Shown: one piece after another, positions 1-7,952 of the stretch
Layout: the number at the start of each line of letters is the position of its first letter
How positions within the stretch are numbered: position 1 is the stretch's first letter
Assembly: GCA_002364555.1 (NCBI GenBank)
Contig: DEYM01000098.1
Coordinates: 28,256 to 61,392 of the forward strand
DNA length: 33,137 nucleotides
Direction of reading: 5' to 3'
Source of the DNA: Phycisphaerales bacterium UBA3158
GTDB taxonomy: Bacteria; Planctomycetota; Phycisphaerae; Phycisphaerales; SM1A02
Made by a program: the position numbers and the translations under genes
The notes under the pieces: generated by a model
What the model saw: only the letters and a program-made list of their open reading frames with translations
Databases searched by the model: none
Told to the model about the DNA's origin: nothing

Positions 1-212
1 CCCTGCACGACTTGCTCGTCAGAGACAGGACGTTGATGTATATGTGTGGAATAGAGGGAATGCAGAACGGGCTGTATCTCCTCCTTGAACAACTGGGCAT
101 CGCCGACAACTATCTTGTCATGCCCGAAAACATGGAAACGATGGTCAATGCCGAGCCTGCCGCGATGAGAAAGATTCGCCCAGCGGCCCGGTGCATGGTA
201 GAGGTCTACTAG
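1..212 (+). CDS. Ferredoxin/flavodoxin-NADP+ reductase, plant type (3' end only)
   Basis: Only the last 70 codons are present; the reading frame is open from base 3 and the gene starts outside the window. The visible part has the NADP-binding motif YMCGIEGMQNG, close to the YMCGLKGME motif of plant-type ferredoxin-NADP+ reductases, and it ends in VEVY. A C-terminal Tyr that stacks on the flavin is a hallmark of that family, whose usual ending is WHVEVY. The family transfers electrons between ferredoxin or flavodoxin and NADP(H) through FAD. The stop codon lies two bases before the ATG of the next gene, so the two are probably co-transcribed. A related BoxA-type or other FAD/NAD(P) reductase cannot be excluded from the C-terminus alone. 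Confidence 0.72.
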   Translation, partial: LHDLLVRDRTLMYMCGIEGMQNGLYLLLEQLGIADNYLVMPENMETMVNAEPAAMRKIRPAARCMVEVY

Positions 213-214
213 AC

Positions 215-1681
215 ATGGGATTGCTGTACAGCGCCGTTATCAACATGCAGATCCAGCTCGCACAGCTTTTCTCCTCGGGGGATTCCGCTTCCAAGGCAGC
301 CGATTCGGCGGACAAGAGTGCCTCTTCCATCGAGCACAGTTCGGTCGGGATCGTCAGGGCCTTCGGCGAAAGCTCAATCAAGGAGTATCTCGGAAGCGCA
401 TTCGACTGGATCTACTCGTTCTACAAGAGCATCGGCATCGGCGAGGCCGTATCCGACTGGATGTCGTGGGTGACTTTCGGTGTGATCATTCTGATCCTCT
501 GCATAGTGATCAACTCCATCACCAAGCTGGGAATCAGGGCGTTCGTCAATCCGAAGCTGCTCAAGCACGAGTCCAGCTGGTCCGACGCGATCGTCGAGAG
601 TGGTGTGATCCTCAAGCTCTCGCACTTCATTCCGCTGTTCCTGCTGGCAGCTTGTCTTCCGCTGCTGTTCTCTGAGGATTGGCAGGAATGGCTGCTTCCA
701 TACCTGACCCTCTACGGACTCTGGGTGGTTCTCATTGTCGGGTTCGCATTGATCGAACTTGGGGGCGATCTCTATCAGTCCCACAAGAAAGAGGATCGCT
801 CGGCCATCCTCGGGCTGCTCCAGGCCTGCAAGTTGATTCTCTCCCTGATTGCCATCATCCTTGGACTGAGCATCCTGTTCTCCAAGTCGCCGATCTACTT
901 CCTGTCCGGAATCGGTGCCTTCATGGCGGTGTTCCTCCTCATCTTCAAGGACACCCTGCTTGGTCTCGTCGCCGGCCTGCAGCTGGGAGCCAACGACATG
1001 GTCAGGGTCGGTGACTGGATCGCCATACCTGGAACCGAGGTGGATGGAGATGTCGTTGAGCTGAGTCTCACGACGGTCCAGATATCCAACTGGGATCGGA
1101 CCATCGCCATGGTTCCAGCCTACGACCTCTTCCAGAAACCCTTCATCAACTGGCGGGGAATGTCCGATTCAGGTGGTCGTCGCATCAAGCGTTCCATCAA
1201 CATCGACATATCCTCCATCCAGTTCGCAACGGATGAGATGCTGGAAAAATGGAGTGGCATCACGCTGCTCAAGCCGTATCTGGAAGACAAGAAGAGTGAG
1301 ATCGAGCAGTGGAACAAGGAGCAGGGGGTGGACTCCTGTGAGGATTTCAATGCCAGAAGGCAGACCAACATCGGTGCCTTCCGGGCCTACATAGAGTCCT
1401 ATCTCCGCAAGCATCCCAAGATCCATCAGAAGGATTTCACATTTCTGGTGAGGCAGCTGCAGCCGACTTCGGAAGGGCTGCCGATCGAGGTATACGTCTT
1501 CACCAACGACAACCGCTGGGTCGAGTACGAGGGCATCCAGTCCGACATCTTCGACCACCTGCTCGCGGTCGTCCCGTTCTTCGATCTGGAAGTCCACGAG
1601 CTGCCCAGCGGCAGCGATATCCGCATGGCGGAATCACCGGGGGCCGCGGCCGCCGCGGCCATCGGGACTCAGCCTTCCTGA
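215..1681 (+). CDS. ybdG: YbdG-like mechanosensitive ion channel (MscS superfamily)
   Basis: A 488-residue inner-membrane protein. After a Ser/Ala-rich N-terminus it shows about five hydrophobic segments, then the pore-lining helix and beta domain of MscS channels (GAFMAVFLLIFKDTLLGLVAGLQL, read here as two adjoining pieces, followed by VRVGDWI). The segment GGRRIKRSINIDISSI and the long soluble C-terminal domain are characteristic of the YbdG/MscM branch rather than small MscS. Such channels release solutes on hypo-osmotic shock. I chose the ATG at 215, with GAGG about ten bases upstream; a GTG at 191 in the same frame would overlap the preceding gene. The C-terminus ends in an Ala-rich tail. 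It follows the reductase by two bases and converges on the minus-strand miniprotein, overlapping it by 13 bases. Confidence 0.88.
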   Translation: MGLLYSAVINMQIQLAQLFSSGDSASKAADSADKSASSIEHSSVGIVRAFGESSIKEYLGSAFDWIYSFYKSIGIGEAVSDWMSWVTFGVIILILCIVINSITKLGIRAFVNPKLLKHESSWSDAIVESGVILKLSHFIPLFLLAACLPLLFSEDWQEWLLPYLTLYGLWVVLIVGFALIELGGDLYQSHKKEDRSAILGLLQACKLILSLIAIILGLSILFSKSPIYFLSGIGAFMAVFLLIFKDTLLGLVAGLQLGANDMVRVGDWIAIPGTEVDGDVVELSLTTVQISNWDRTIAMVPAYDLFQKPFINWRGMSDSGGRRIKRSINIDISSIQFATDEMLEKWSGITLLKPYLEDKKSEIEQWNKEQGVDSCEDFNARRQTNIGAFRAYIESYLRKHPKIHQKDFTFLVRQLQPTSEGLPIEVYVFTNDNRWVEYEGIQSDIFDHLLAVVPFFDLEVHELPSGSDIRMAESPGAAAAAAIGTQPS

Positions 1682-1797
1682 TCACCGACGGGGGGATCGT
1701 CATTGGGTGGAGTCGCCGGTCCCTGCGCCTTGAGCAGGGACCAGACGAGCCATCCGATGGCGGCCATGCCCACGCCGGTGATGAGCCAACTGATCAT
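1669..1797 (-). CDS. 42-residue single-pass membrane miniprotein
   Basis: A short reading frame with an ATG at 1797 and a TGA at 1669-1671. The product starts MISWLITGVGMAAIGWLVWS, one transmembrane segment of about 20 residues with Trp at both ends, followed by a short Pro/Asp-rich polar tail ending in DQEG. It begins six bases after the stop of the tricorn-like protease on the same strand, the spacing expected of a translationally coupled gene, and its 3' end overlaps the end of the mechanosensitive channel gene by 13 bases. No family is recognised. It may be a membrane partner of the protease or simply a small membrane protein. The support is the hydrophobic pattern and the tight spacing, not homology. 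Confidence 0.55.
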   Translation of the reverse strand: MISWLITGVGMAAIGWLVWSLLKAQGPATPPNDDPPVGDQEG

Positions 1798-1803
1798 CGA
1801 GAA

Positions 1804-4800
1804 TCACCCATCGGCCTTTTCGGATTGAATCCGAGTGCGGAGTTCCTCAACGGCCACCTCGAGCTGACGATCCTTGCCGGCCGCTTCGTCTTCAGGCGTT
1901 CTGAGCACCCGGATGTCGGGCATGGCACCCATGGCCTCCATGTCGGTGCCATCGGGGAGCCGCCATCCTCGGAACGGTCTTCGAACTCTTGATCCATCGA
2001 CCAGCGTGAAGCTGCCTGTCGAGATGACGCCACCGAAGGTCTCCTCGCCCACGACCGTACCGCGGTCGGTGTTCTTGATGGCGTGGGTGAAGATCTCCGC
2101 ATTGGAGAAGGAGTGTTCGTTCGCCAGCACGACGATCGGCTTCGACCAGGCGTAGATGAGCCTTCGGTCCCGCGGGTAGGCCTCCTTGGGTGCATCCTCC
2201 CAGGCGACGCCTCGTGGGATGGTGGAGGAGTGGACCGGAGCCGTCAGCGAGGTCAGCAGCACGTCGGTCGTCCAGCCGCCTCCGTTGTTGCGCACATCGA
2301 TCACCAGTCCATCCTTGCCGTGGGCGGCCGCATAGAGCTGATGTTCGAATTCGTGGACCGAGGCCATGTTCATGCCTCGGATGTGGAGATAGCCAAGTTG
2401 CCCATCGCTGAGGTCATCGACCATCTCGCGATTCCCTTTCAATTCATCCTGATACGCCAGTCCGTTCCAGGCGGACCATGAAACGGGCTTGATGAGCATC
2501 GTGTGATCCTCGCCATCTCGGCTGATCTCGAGAATGGTCTCCTTGTTGCGTGTTCCGTCCATGGCTCTTGAGAGATCGATGGTCGGAGCGGATTCCCTTG
2601 ACTCCGCAAGCGTGACATCGTTGACACCCAGGATGACATCACCAACGAGAAGTTCCGATTCGGGATGGGCTGCGGGGGATTTCTCCAGCACACCGGTGAC
2701 CTCATAGCCTCCCGGGACAGGAGTCGTGGCGATTCCCAGATAGCCGATGGGGTTGTTCGACGTAGAGAATCCACCGCCGCCGTAGATGCCCGTATGGGAG
2801 GCGTCGACCTCGCCAAAGAGCATGTTCACCACACGATTGAAGGCCTGTGGTGTGCGGGTTGTCATGGCCAGTTCGCGATAGCGATCGGTCATGGCGTCCC
2901 AGTCGAGCCCCTTGATGTCGGGGTGATAGAACCATCGGCCGAACAATCGAGCGGTCTCGTCGAACTTCTGCGACTGTTCCTGTGAAATCATGATCTCGGC
3001 ATCGGCATCGATGCCGATCGTCTCCGAGGATCCGCCCTTCATGGGCATGGTCTTGGCGTTGCCGCCGCTGATGTAGCTGATGGTCTTGCCCGAGGGAATC
3101 ATGCGAAGGTCCGCGACGGAGCCCGTCGTGAGCTTCTTGCGGTTCTTGCCCATGGCATCGACCTTGTAGAGTCCCTGTGTTCCATCGATCTCCGCACTGA
3201 AGAGGATCGAATCGCCTCCGGGTGAGAGGAGCAGATCGTCCTCGGCTCCATCGAAGCTCGTCAGGCGATCGGATCGATTCCAGGCCGTATCCAGATTCTC
3301 GAAGGCAATCGCATCGGCTGGTTCATGGTCCGCCTCCAGATCCACGATATCGATGATCTTCTTCTTGCCGGCGACCTTCGCGGTCTCCTCGAAGTGCTTC
3401 GTCCGTTCCCACTCGCTGAGACCGGCGAGGGTTTCATCGAGGAAGATTCGATAGACGTCGTAGGCATCATCCGTACCGATCTGGTTGCGATCGCTTCGGA
3501 AGATGACGACCTTGCCGTCATCGCTGATCCTGGGCGACTCGTCGAGATCGGGATGTCTGGTGAGATTGGTGGTCCCTTCGGGGTCGTTCACATCCATGAG
3601 CCAGATATCGCTGTTGAAATCGAGGTCGAGCTTGGCGTAGATGATGTGCCTGGAGTCGGAGGTCCACTGGATTTCAGGTGGCCACCACGATTCCAGCAGG
3701 AGGCGGTCCTCGCCAGTCGCCAGATCAAGCAGGTGGACATCCCCGCGATCGCGGAGATAGATCAGGGAGCGACCGTCGGGCGAGGGCATCGGATGATGGT
3801 TGGCGTTTTCATCGACCACGACCGGCGTGAACTCGAACCGAAGCGCCTCTGCCCATCGCTTGCCTGATTCATTCTCCTCGGCGTCCTTTTCATCCTCGAC
3901 TTCTTCATCATCCGCTTCGGAGGAATCCTCCGATTCGCCCGAGTCGTCGGGTGTTTCAGTGGATGCCTTGGTGGCATTCTGGTTCGAGGGCTGCTCGGTC
4001 TTGGGAGGATCCGTTTCATCCGTGGATGTGTCGCCGTCGCTTTCCTCGTCGCCCTCGCCCTCGCTCTCGCCCTCGTCCTCGCTCTGATCCTCATCCTCTT
4101 CAGGTTCGAGATCGGCTCTCGAGAGCGCGACCGTCACGGCCCAGATGCCCTCGTGTCCGGATCGGTCCGAAGTGAAGTACAGCTTGTCGCCATCCGGTGA
4201 GAAGCTGATCCAGCCGTCTCTTGCATGATCTGAGGTGATGAGCTTTGTGGGATGGTCCTCCTCGACGTTTCTCACCAGCAATTGTCCGCGTGCAGCGAAC
4301 GCCATCGCCTCACCGCTGGGATGAAGCACAGCCTCGTCGACTTCGTTGTCCAGTCTCTGCATTCGGCTGATGGGCCTTGACTGATCGGGGTTGACTCTGA
4401 GATCTATTCTGGTGGCCGGACTGTCGGGCCGATCGAGGTTGACCCTGTACAGCTGATCCCACTCGGCGAAGACCGCGGTCGATCCATTGTCGGAAACGGC
4501 CAGGTCCCGAATGCCATGTCCGATCGTGGTCTGGCCATCCAGAGGGGCGCGTGAGGTGATCTGGAGAAGTCCATCCTCATCGCTACCAGCTGGAAGTCGC
4601 CACAGATTGTTCTGTCCATCTCTGGATGACACGAACACGACATCTCCATTTGGTAGCGGGAAGGCGTGGCTGTCATTGGCTCTGTGCTGGGTCAATCTCC
4701 TGAAGCTGCCGTCATCACGCTGGATCGACCAGATGTCCTGGTTGCTGCTGCCGCGATAGCGTGGTCTCTCCATTGGAGCACCGCCCCTCGAGAACACGAT

Positions 4801-5322
4801 CTGATCGTCGTTCATTCTGGGGGCGTCGCCTTTGGCGGACGTGATCGCTGTGACCGGGCCGCCATCGAGTGGAGCCTCGTACAGGCCGCTTTCCCGAAAC
4901 AGTGATGGTTCTCGATAGCCCCAGAAGAGAATGGACTTCCCGTCCGGTGTGAATCCAGAGAGATACTGGTTTCGATCACTGGTCACCACCCGCTCGATGG
5001 GGCCTGTGGGAATGAGTCGTTGTCCGCGCATCTCGACAGGCATGACATGAAGGCTCGTCGCACCGTGACGATTGGATTCGAAGGCCAGAAGCGAGCCATC
5101 GGGTGAGAAACTGCTTCTGAGTTCATCGGATTCGTTCGAGGTCAGGCGTTCCGCATGCCCACCACCGGTTGGAACCGACCATAGATCACCACCAAGCGAA
5201 AACACGGTCATCGAACCATCTGGAGAAAGCGATGGATACTGGGGAAAGCCTGATGTTGAAGCGGCCATGGCGCCGCCACAGCTCAACAGGAGGCAGGAAA
5301 CGGTGAACAGCAGCCTAATCAT
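1804..5322 (-). CDS. Tricorn-like S41 family peptidase with beta-propellers and PDZ domain
   Basis: A 1172-residue exported protease. It has a signal peptide (MIRLLFTVSCLLLSCGGAMA), then TolB/WD-like propeller repeats (for example FSPDGSLLAFESNRHG), a PDZ domain around residues 880-960 and a C-terminal S41 domain. Expected tricorn catalytic features are visible: Ser842-His843 in DASHTG, the nucleophile region HSFSNAEIF with Ser1071 and Ser1073, DVRNNGGGW before it, and the C-terminal AMPDI motif. The family degrades peptides after larger proteases have acted; the signal peptide places this one in the periplasm or outside. The start at 5322 has AAGGAA eight bases upstream; an in-frame extension up to 5496 would put 58 unconvincing residues before the signal peptide. 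Residues about 405-485 form an extremely acidic Glu/Asp/Ser-rich insert inside the propeller region. Confidence 0.9.
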   Translation of the reverse strand: MIRLLFTVSCLLLSCGGAMAASTSGFPQYPSLSPDGSMTVFSLGGDLWSVPTGGGHAERLTSNESDELRSSFSPDGSLLAFESNRHGATSLHVMPVEMRGQRLIPTGPIERVVTSDRNQYLSGFTPDGKSILFWGYREPSLFRESGLYEAPLDGGPVTAITSAKGDAPRMNDDQIVFSRGGAPMERPRYRGSSNQDIWSIQRDDGSFRRLTQHRANDSHAFPLPNGDVVFVSSRDGQNNLWRLPAGSDEDGLLQITSRAPLDGQTTIGHGIRDLAVSDNGSTAVFAEWDQLYRVNLDRPDSPATRIDLRVNPDQSRPISRMQRLDNEVDEAVLHPSGEAMAFAARGQLLVRNVEEDHPTKLITSDHARDGWISFSPDGDKLYFTSDRSGHEGIWAVTVALSRADLEPEEDEDQSEDEGESEGEGDEESDGDTSTDETDPPKTEQPSNQNATKASTETPDDSGESEDSSEADDEEVEDEKDAEENESGKRWAEALRFEFTPVVVDENANHHPMPSPDGRSLIYLRDRGDVHLLDLATGEDRLLLESWWPPEIQWTSDSRHIIYAKLDLDFNSDIWLMDVNDPEGTTNLTRHPDLDESPRISDDGKVVIFRSDRNQIGTDDAYDVYRIFLDETLAGLSEWERTKHFEETAKVAGKKKIIDIVDLEADHEPADAIAFENLDTAWNRSDRLTSFDGAEDDLLLSPGGDSILFSAEIDGTQGLYKVDAMGKNRKKLTTGSVADLRMIPSGKTISYISGGNAKTMPMKGGSSETIGIDADAEIMISQEQSQKFDETARLFGRWFYHPDIKGLDWDAMTDRYRELAMTTRTPQAFNRVVNMLFGEVDASHTGIYGGGGFSTSNNPIGYLGIATTPVPGGYEVTGVLEKSPAAHPESELLVGDVILGVNDVTLAESRESAPTIDLSRAMDGTRNKETILEISRDGEDHTMLIKPVSWSAWNGLAYQDELKGNREMVDDLSDGQLGYLHIRGMNMASVHEFEHQLYAAAHGKDGLVIDVRNNGGGWTTDVLLTSLTAPVHSSTIPRGVAWEDAPKEAYPRDRRLIYAWSKPIVVLANEHSFSNAEIFTHAIKNTDRGTVVGEETFGGVISTGSFTLVDGSRVRRPFRGWRLPDGTDMEAMGAMPDIRVLRTPEDEAAGKDRQLEVAVEELRTRIQSEKADG

Positions 5323-5490
5323 GGATCGTGTTCCTTGGCAGAAAGGGGTCTTAATGGGCTTCACAATGTAGGGGAGCGGCTGGTGATCGTGGTAGTCGGG
5401 CTGGAATTGATACCAACGACATTCCCGAGTTGCCCACGAATCGATCCAAGGGGGGCATTTGGTCGCCTTGGCCTGCCAAATCACTGATTC

Positions 5491-5512
5491 GAGCACCTTG
5501 ATTAAGGTGCTC
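5491..5512. repeat. Perfect 9-bp inverted repeat with 4-base loop
   Basis: GAGCACCTT, loop GATT, AAGGTGCTC, followed by TTAAC. It lies between two divergent genes. As RNA it would form a stable hairpin in either direction, but there is no run of T on either side, so an intrinsic terminator is unlikely. An operator or an RNA structure is more plausible. Confidence 0.6.
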
Positions 5513-5551
5513 TTAACGAGTTGAAGAGCTGATAAACAGCGTTTTTATCGA

Positions 5552-5578
5552 TTTAAAGCCGGTTCCTTCGACTTTAAA
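5552..5578. repeat. 7-bp inverted repeat TTTAAAG / CTTTAAA
   Basis: The two arms are separated by 13 bases in the AT-rich part of the 5323-5922 region. Low-complexity AT sequence makes a chance match more likely than for the neighbouring GC-containing palindrome. Confidence 0.3.
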
Positions 5579-5922
5579 GAGTTTTCCAGATCGATGAGTA
5601 AAAGTCTTGACCTGACCTTAATAGGCTGGCAAGGTGTACTTAACCACTAAATCCACATGGAGAATTCCGTCTCCGGATCGAGTGGTGAGGAAAGAGAGAT
5701 AGAGGGGAAATGAGTAAATCCCTTACAGATCAGGTTCGTATGTACCGCGCGACCAACAGCATCGCTGTTGTTGGGTGCTGAGAGCCTGTATTGCATGCAT
5801 GCTTGCGTCGATAATCCTGGACGAGGGAGTTCAGGAGGCAAGCTTAAACCATGGTGAGTCCAATCCGGTAATCGACTCGGATAGTCAGGACAAGTTTTAG
5901 GATCCTTTGAGGAGGAGAAATT

Positions 5923-6486
5923 ATGAAAATGCGAACGCTTACAGTTGCTAGCGTAGCAACGGTCACGGCAGTAGCCGCTGGCCTCGCAATGGGTGATTCA
6001 GTCACCCTCGATCTTGCTGGTGTTAACAGCAATGACAGCTTTGGTAGCCCATTCAACGAATTTTCCCTGCTGAATCTCGGCGATGTCACCATCACCGGAA
6101 TCGGTTGGGACAACGTTGTCGGTAACGGCGATGATTCAGCCGTTTCATGGGGCAATGAGATGACAATGGCAGTCGTAGACGCCGGCGATCTCTCTGGAGT
6201 CTTCATCTCGTTCTTCCCAGAAGAGGGAAGCGCATCTGCTGGTGGCGTATGGGGCCCTGCTTCAAGCGGCGGCGTCATCGATCTGGCAGCACAGGGACTC
6301 GCATTCAACACGACCTCAGGTTCACTGCTGGTCGAGTTCTTCGAGTCTTATGATGATGGTGCAGACGCAACCGATGCTCACTACGAGTCCGGTACCGTCA
6401 CCATCGAGTACTCGGTTCCAGCTCCAGGTGCTCTGGCACTTCTGGGTCTCGCCGGACTCGCTGGCCGTCGTCGTCGACGCGCCTGA
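5923..6486 (+). CDS. Secreted protein with PEP-CTERM-like sorting tail
   Basis: A 187-residue protein with an N-terminal signal peptide (MKMRTLTVASVATVTAVAAG) and a C-terminus made of VPAPGALALLGLAGL followed by AGRRRRRA. This PAP motif, hydrophobic helix and Arg cluster is the layout of exosortase/PEP-CTERM-type sorting signals, in the form common in planctomycetes. The middle part is rich in Gly, Asp, Ser and small residues and resembles no enzyme I know. The Shine-Dalgarno GAGGAGGAG lies six bases before the ATG and is the strongest in the window. Codon choice looks different from the neighbours, with more GCA, GTA, GCT and GGT. With the terminator directly downstream this suggests an abundant, singly transcribed surface or matrix protein. 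Confidence 0.8.
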   Translation: MKMRTLTVASVATVTAVAAGLAMGDSVTLDLAGVNSNDSFGSPFNEFSLLNLGDVTITGIGWDNVVGNGDDSAVSWGNEMTMAVVDAGDLSGVFISFFPEEGSASAGGVWGPASSGGVIDLAAQGLAFNTTSGSLLVEFFESYDDGADATDAHYESGTVTIEYSVPAPGALALLGLAGLAGRRRRRA

Positions 6487-6561
6487 TAAGTGTGACCTGG
6501 ACTTCGGGGGAATCTCCATCCTCTGAATCAAGTCCAAGACATGCTGAATCGATATCTTCCC

Positions 6562-6599
6562 ACACCCCCTCGTCTTTCAGGCGAGGGGGTGTCTTTTTT
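6562..6599 (+). terminator. Rho-independent terminator
   Basis: An 11-bp perfect stem (ACACCCCCTCG / CGAGGGGGTGT) with a nine-base loop is followed by C and six T residues. It lies 75 bases after the stop of the PEP-CTERM-like gene and separates it from the glycan cluster. This is the only classical intrinsic terminator I found in the window. Confidence 0.93.
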
Positions 6600-6722
6600 G
6601 GCCTCTGTCTTCGGGCAATGGCTTAACCATTGTCAAATCAGGAGTTCGCACACAACCATTCCGATGGTCCGGATAACACGAATCATTCCTGAGCCATCAC
6701 CGGGCTCCTTGGAGGATTGAGC

Positions 6723-6750
6723 GTGACCAGGACGGTATTCGGGGTAGGAT
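6723..6750 (+). promoter_or_regulatory. Candidate promoter of the glycan cluster
   Basis: GTGACC, 16 bases, TAGGAT. Both hexamers are four- to five-base matches to sigma-70 consensus. It lies between the terminator and the epimerase start, and would give a leader of about 110 bases. The remainder of the 6600-6867 gap holds a short inverted repeat (CAATGG/CCATTG, 6616-6632) and no gene that I can see. Confidence 0.3.
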
Positions 6751-6867
6751 GATGTGCTGTTTACGACGAGTCCGGTCAAGTGCTCATCGGTAATGACCGA
6801 TGGCTGGACTTCAGGAACTCACGCTGATTTTACCCAGTGGATTCATAGACCAAAGAAGAGGAATTCC

Positions 6868-7845
6868 ATGTCTCAGAAGCGAATCGTGGTTGGTGGTGGT
6901 GGCGGTTTCATCGGGGGACATCTCGTCAGCTCACTGCTTGCCCAGGGGCATTCAGTCCGCAGCGTCGACATCAAGTCGACTGACAACTGGTATCAGGTCC
7001 ATCCAGACGCCGAGAACGTCGTGGCCGATCTCTCCAAACTGGAACATGCCGAAGCAGCCTGCGACGGCATGGACGAGGTCTATCAGCTGGCCGCCGACAT
7101 GGGCGGGATGGGTTTCATCGAGAACAACAAGGCCCTGTGCATGTTGACGGTGCTCACAAGTACCCACATGCTCACGGCGGCTCGTGACAAGGATGTCAAG
7201 CGTTTCTTCTACTCCTCGTCCGCATGCGTCTACAACGCGGACAAGCAGAAGAGCGAGGATGTCGTGGCTCTGAAGGAGGAGGATGCGTATCCGGCCATGC
7301 CTGAGGATGGCTACGGGTGGGAGAAGCTGTTCACCGAACGAATGTGCCGACACTTCCGGGAAGACTACGGAATGGATTGTCGAATGGCTCGATACCACAA
7401 CGTCTACGGTCCGGAAGGGACCTGGGATGGTGGTCGTGAGAAGGCGCCAGCCGCCATCTGCCGAAAGGTCATTCATGCCAAGCATACCGGTGATCATTCG
7501 ATCGAGATCTGGGGCGATGGTCATCAGACCCGTTCCTTCATGTACATCGACGACTGCGTCAAGGGCACCCAGGACATCCTCAACAGTGATGTGCTGGAGC
7601 CGATGAATCTCGGATCCGACGAGCTGACCACCATCAACGGCCTGGTCGACATCGTCGAGGACATCGCGGGCATCAAGCTCGAGCGTAGTCATAACCTCGA
7701 TGCACCCAAGGGTGTGAACGGTCGCAACTCGGACAACACCATGATCATGGACAAGCTTGGTTGGGCACCATCCATCAAGCTTCGTGACGGCATGGAACGT
7801 ACCTATCGATGGATTCATGATCAGTACATGGCCAAGAATGGCTGA
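6868..7845 (+). CDS. GDP-mannose 3,5-epimerase homologue (extended SDR)
   Basis: A 325-residue NAD-dependent sugar-nucleotide epimerase. The Rossmann motif GGGGGFIGGHL is near the N-terminus. It closely follows plant GDP-mannose 3,5-epimerase through its length: AADMGGMGFI, FFYSSSACVYN with Cys120, Tyr149 and Lys153 in YGWEK, ARYHNVYGPEGTW, GGREKAPAAICRK, GDGHQTRSFMYIDD and GRNSDNTMI. In that enzyme the Cys and the Lys of REKAP carry out the acid/base epimerisations at C3 and C5, giving GDP-L-galactose and GDP-L-gulose; both residues are kept. The ATG at 6868 is preceded by AGAGG; an in-frame start at 6754 would add an unrelated N-terminus. First gene of the glycan cluster, so it probably supplies an unusual activated sugar. 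Confidence 0.88.
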   Translation: MSQKRIVVGGGGGFIGGHLVSSLLAQGHSVRSVDIKSTDNWYQVHPDAENVVADLSKLEHAEAACDGMDEVYQLAADMGGMGFIENNKALCMLTVLTSTHMLTAARDKDVKRFFYSSSACVYNADKQKSEDVVALKEEDAYPAMPEDGYGWEKLFTERMCRHFREDYGMDCRMARYHNVYGPEGTWDGGREKAPAAICRKVIHAKHTGDHSIEIWGDGHQTRSFMYIDDCVKGTQDILNSDVLEPMNLGSDELTTINGLVDIVEDIAGIKLERSHNLDAPKGVNGRNSDNTMIMDKLGWAPSIKLRDGMERTYRWIHDQYMAKNG

Positions 7846-7952
7846 GCATGCATCGTTGCAAGGCGGCTCTTTCTAGGACTGGTGCCTGGCTGGTTGCCTG
7901 AGGCTGCGCATGACCGGGGGTCCAGGCCGATGCTTGTTGTTGGAAAGGTCAC

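Larger units (their letters stand above)
5323..5922. other. 600-base intergenic region between divergent genes
   Basis: No convincing protein gene is seen. The stretch from about 5480 to 5650 is clearly richer in A and T than the surrounding genes and holds the inverted repeats at 5491-5512 and 5552-5578, plus two copies of AAGGTGnnCTTAAC (5504-5517 and 5631-5644). Further on there is a 7-bp hairpin with a triloop (CAACAGC/GCTGTTG, 5754-5770), inside a possible 23-codon reading frame at 5710-5781. The region presumably carries the promoters of the protease gene and of the strongly translated gene at 5923, but no good -35/-10 pair could be assigned to either. Confidence 0.6.

Noticed and set aside
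5323..5496. In-frame 58-codon N-terminal extension of the tricorn-like protease
   Set aside because: The start at 5322 has a good Shine-Dalgarno and begins a clean signal peptide; the extension would bury the signal peptide and runs through the palindrome.
5491..5512. Intrinsic terminator
   Set aside because: The stem is strong, but no T run follows on either strand; listed as an inverted repeat only.
5607..5642. TTGACC ... TACTTA as a sigma-70 promoter for the gene at 5923
   Set aside because: The spacing is about 24 bases, too long for a normal promoter; no better pair was found.
5647..5841. 64-codon minus-strand frame in the intergenic region
   Set aside because: No Shine-Dalgarno, no hydrophobic or domain pattern, and it covers the hairpin and leader of the next gene.
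6952..7818. 288-codon minus-strand open frame
   Set aside because: Antisense shadow of the epimerase gene, which has motifs throughout.
7846..7952. Possible tRNA or small RNA in the gap before the GT4 gene
   Set aside because: No cloverleaf pairing, no CCA end or T-loop consensus could be formed by eye.
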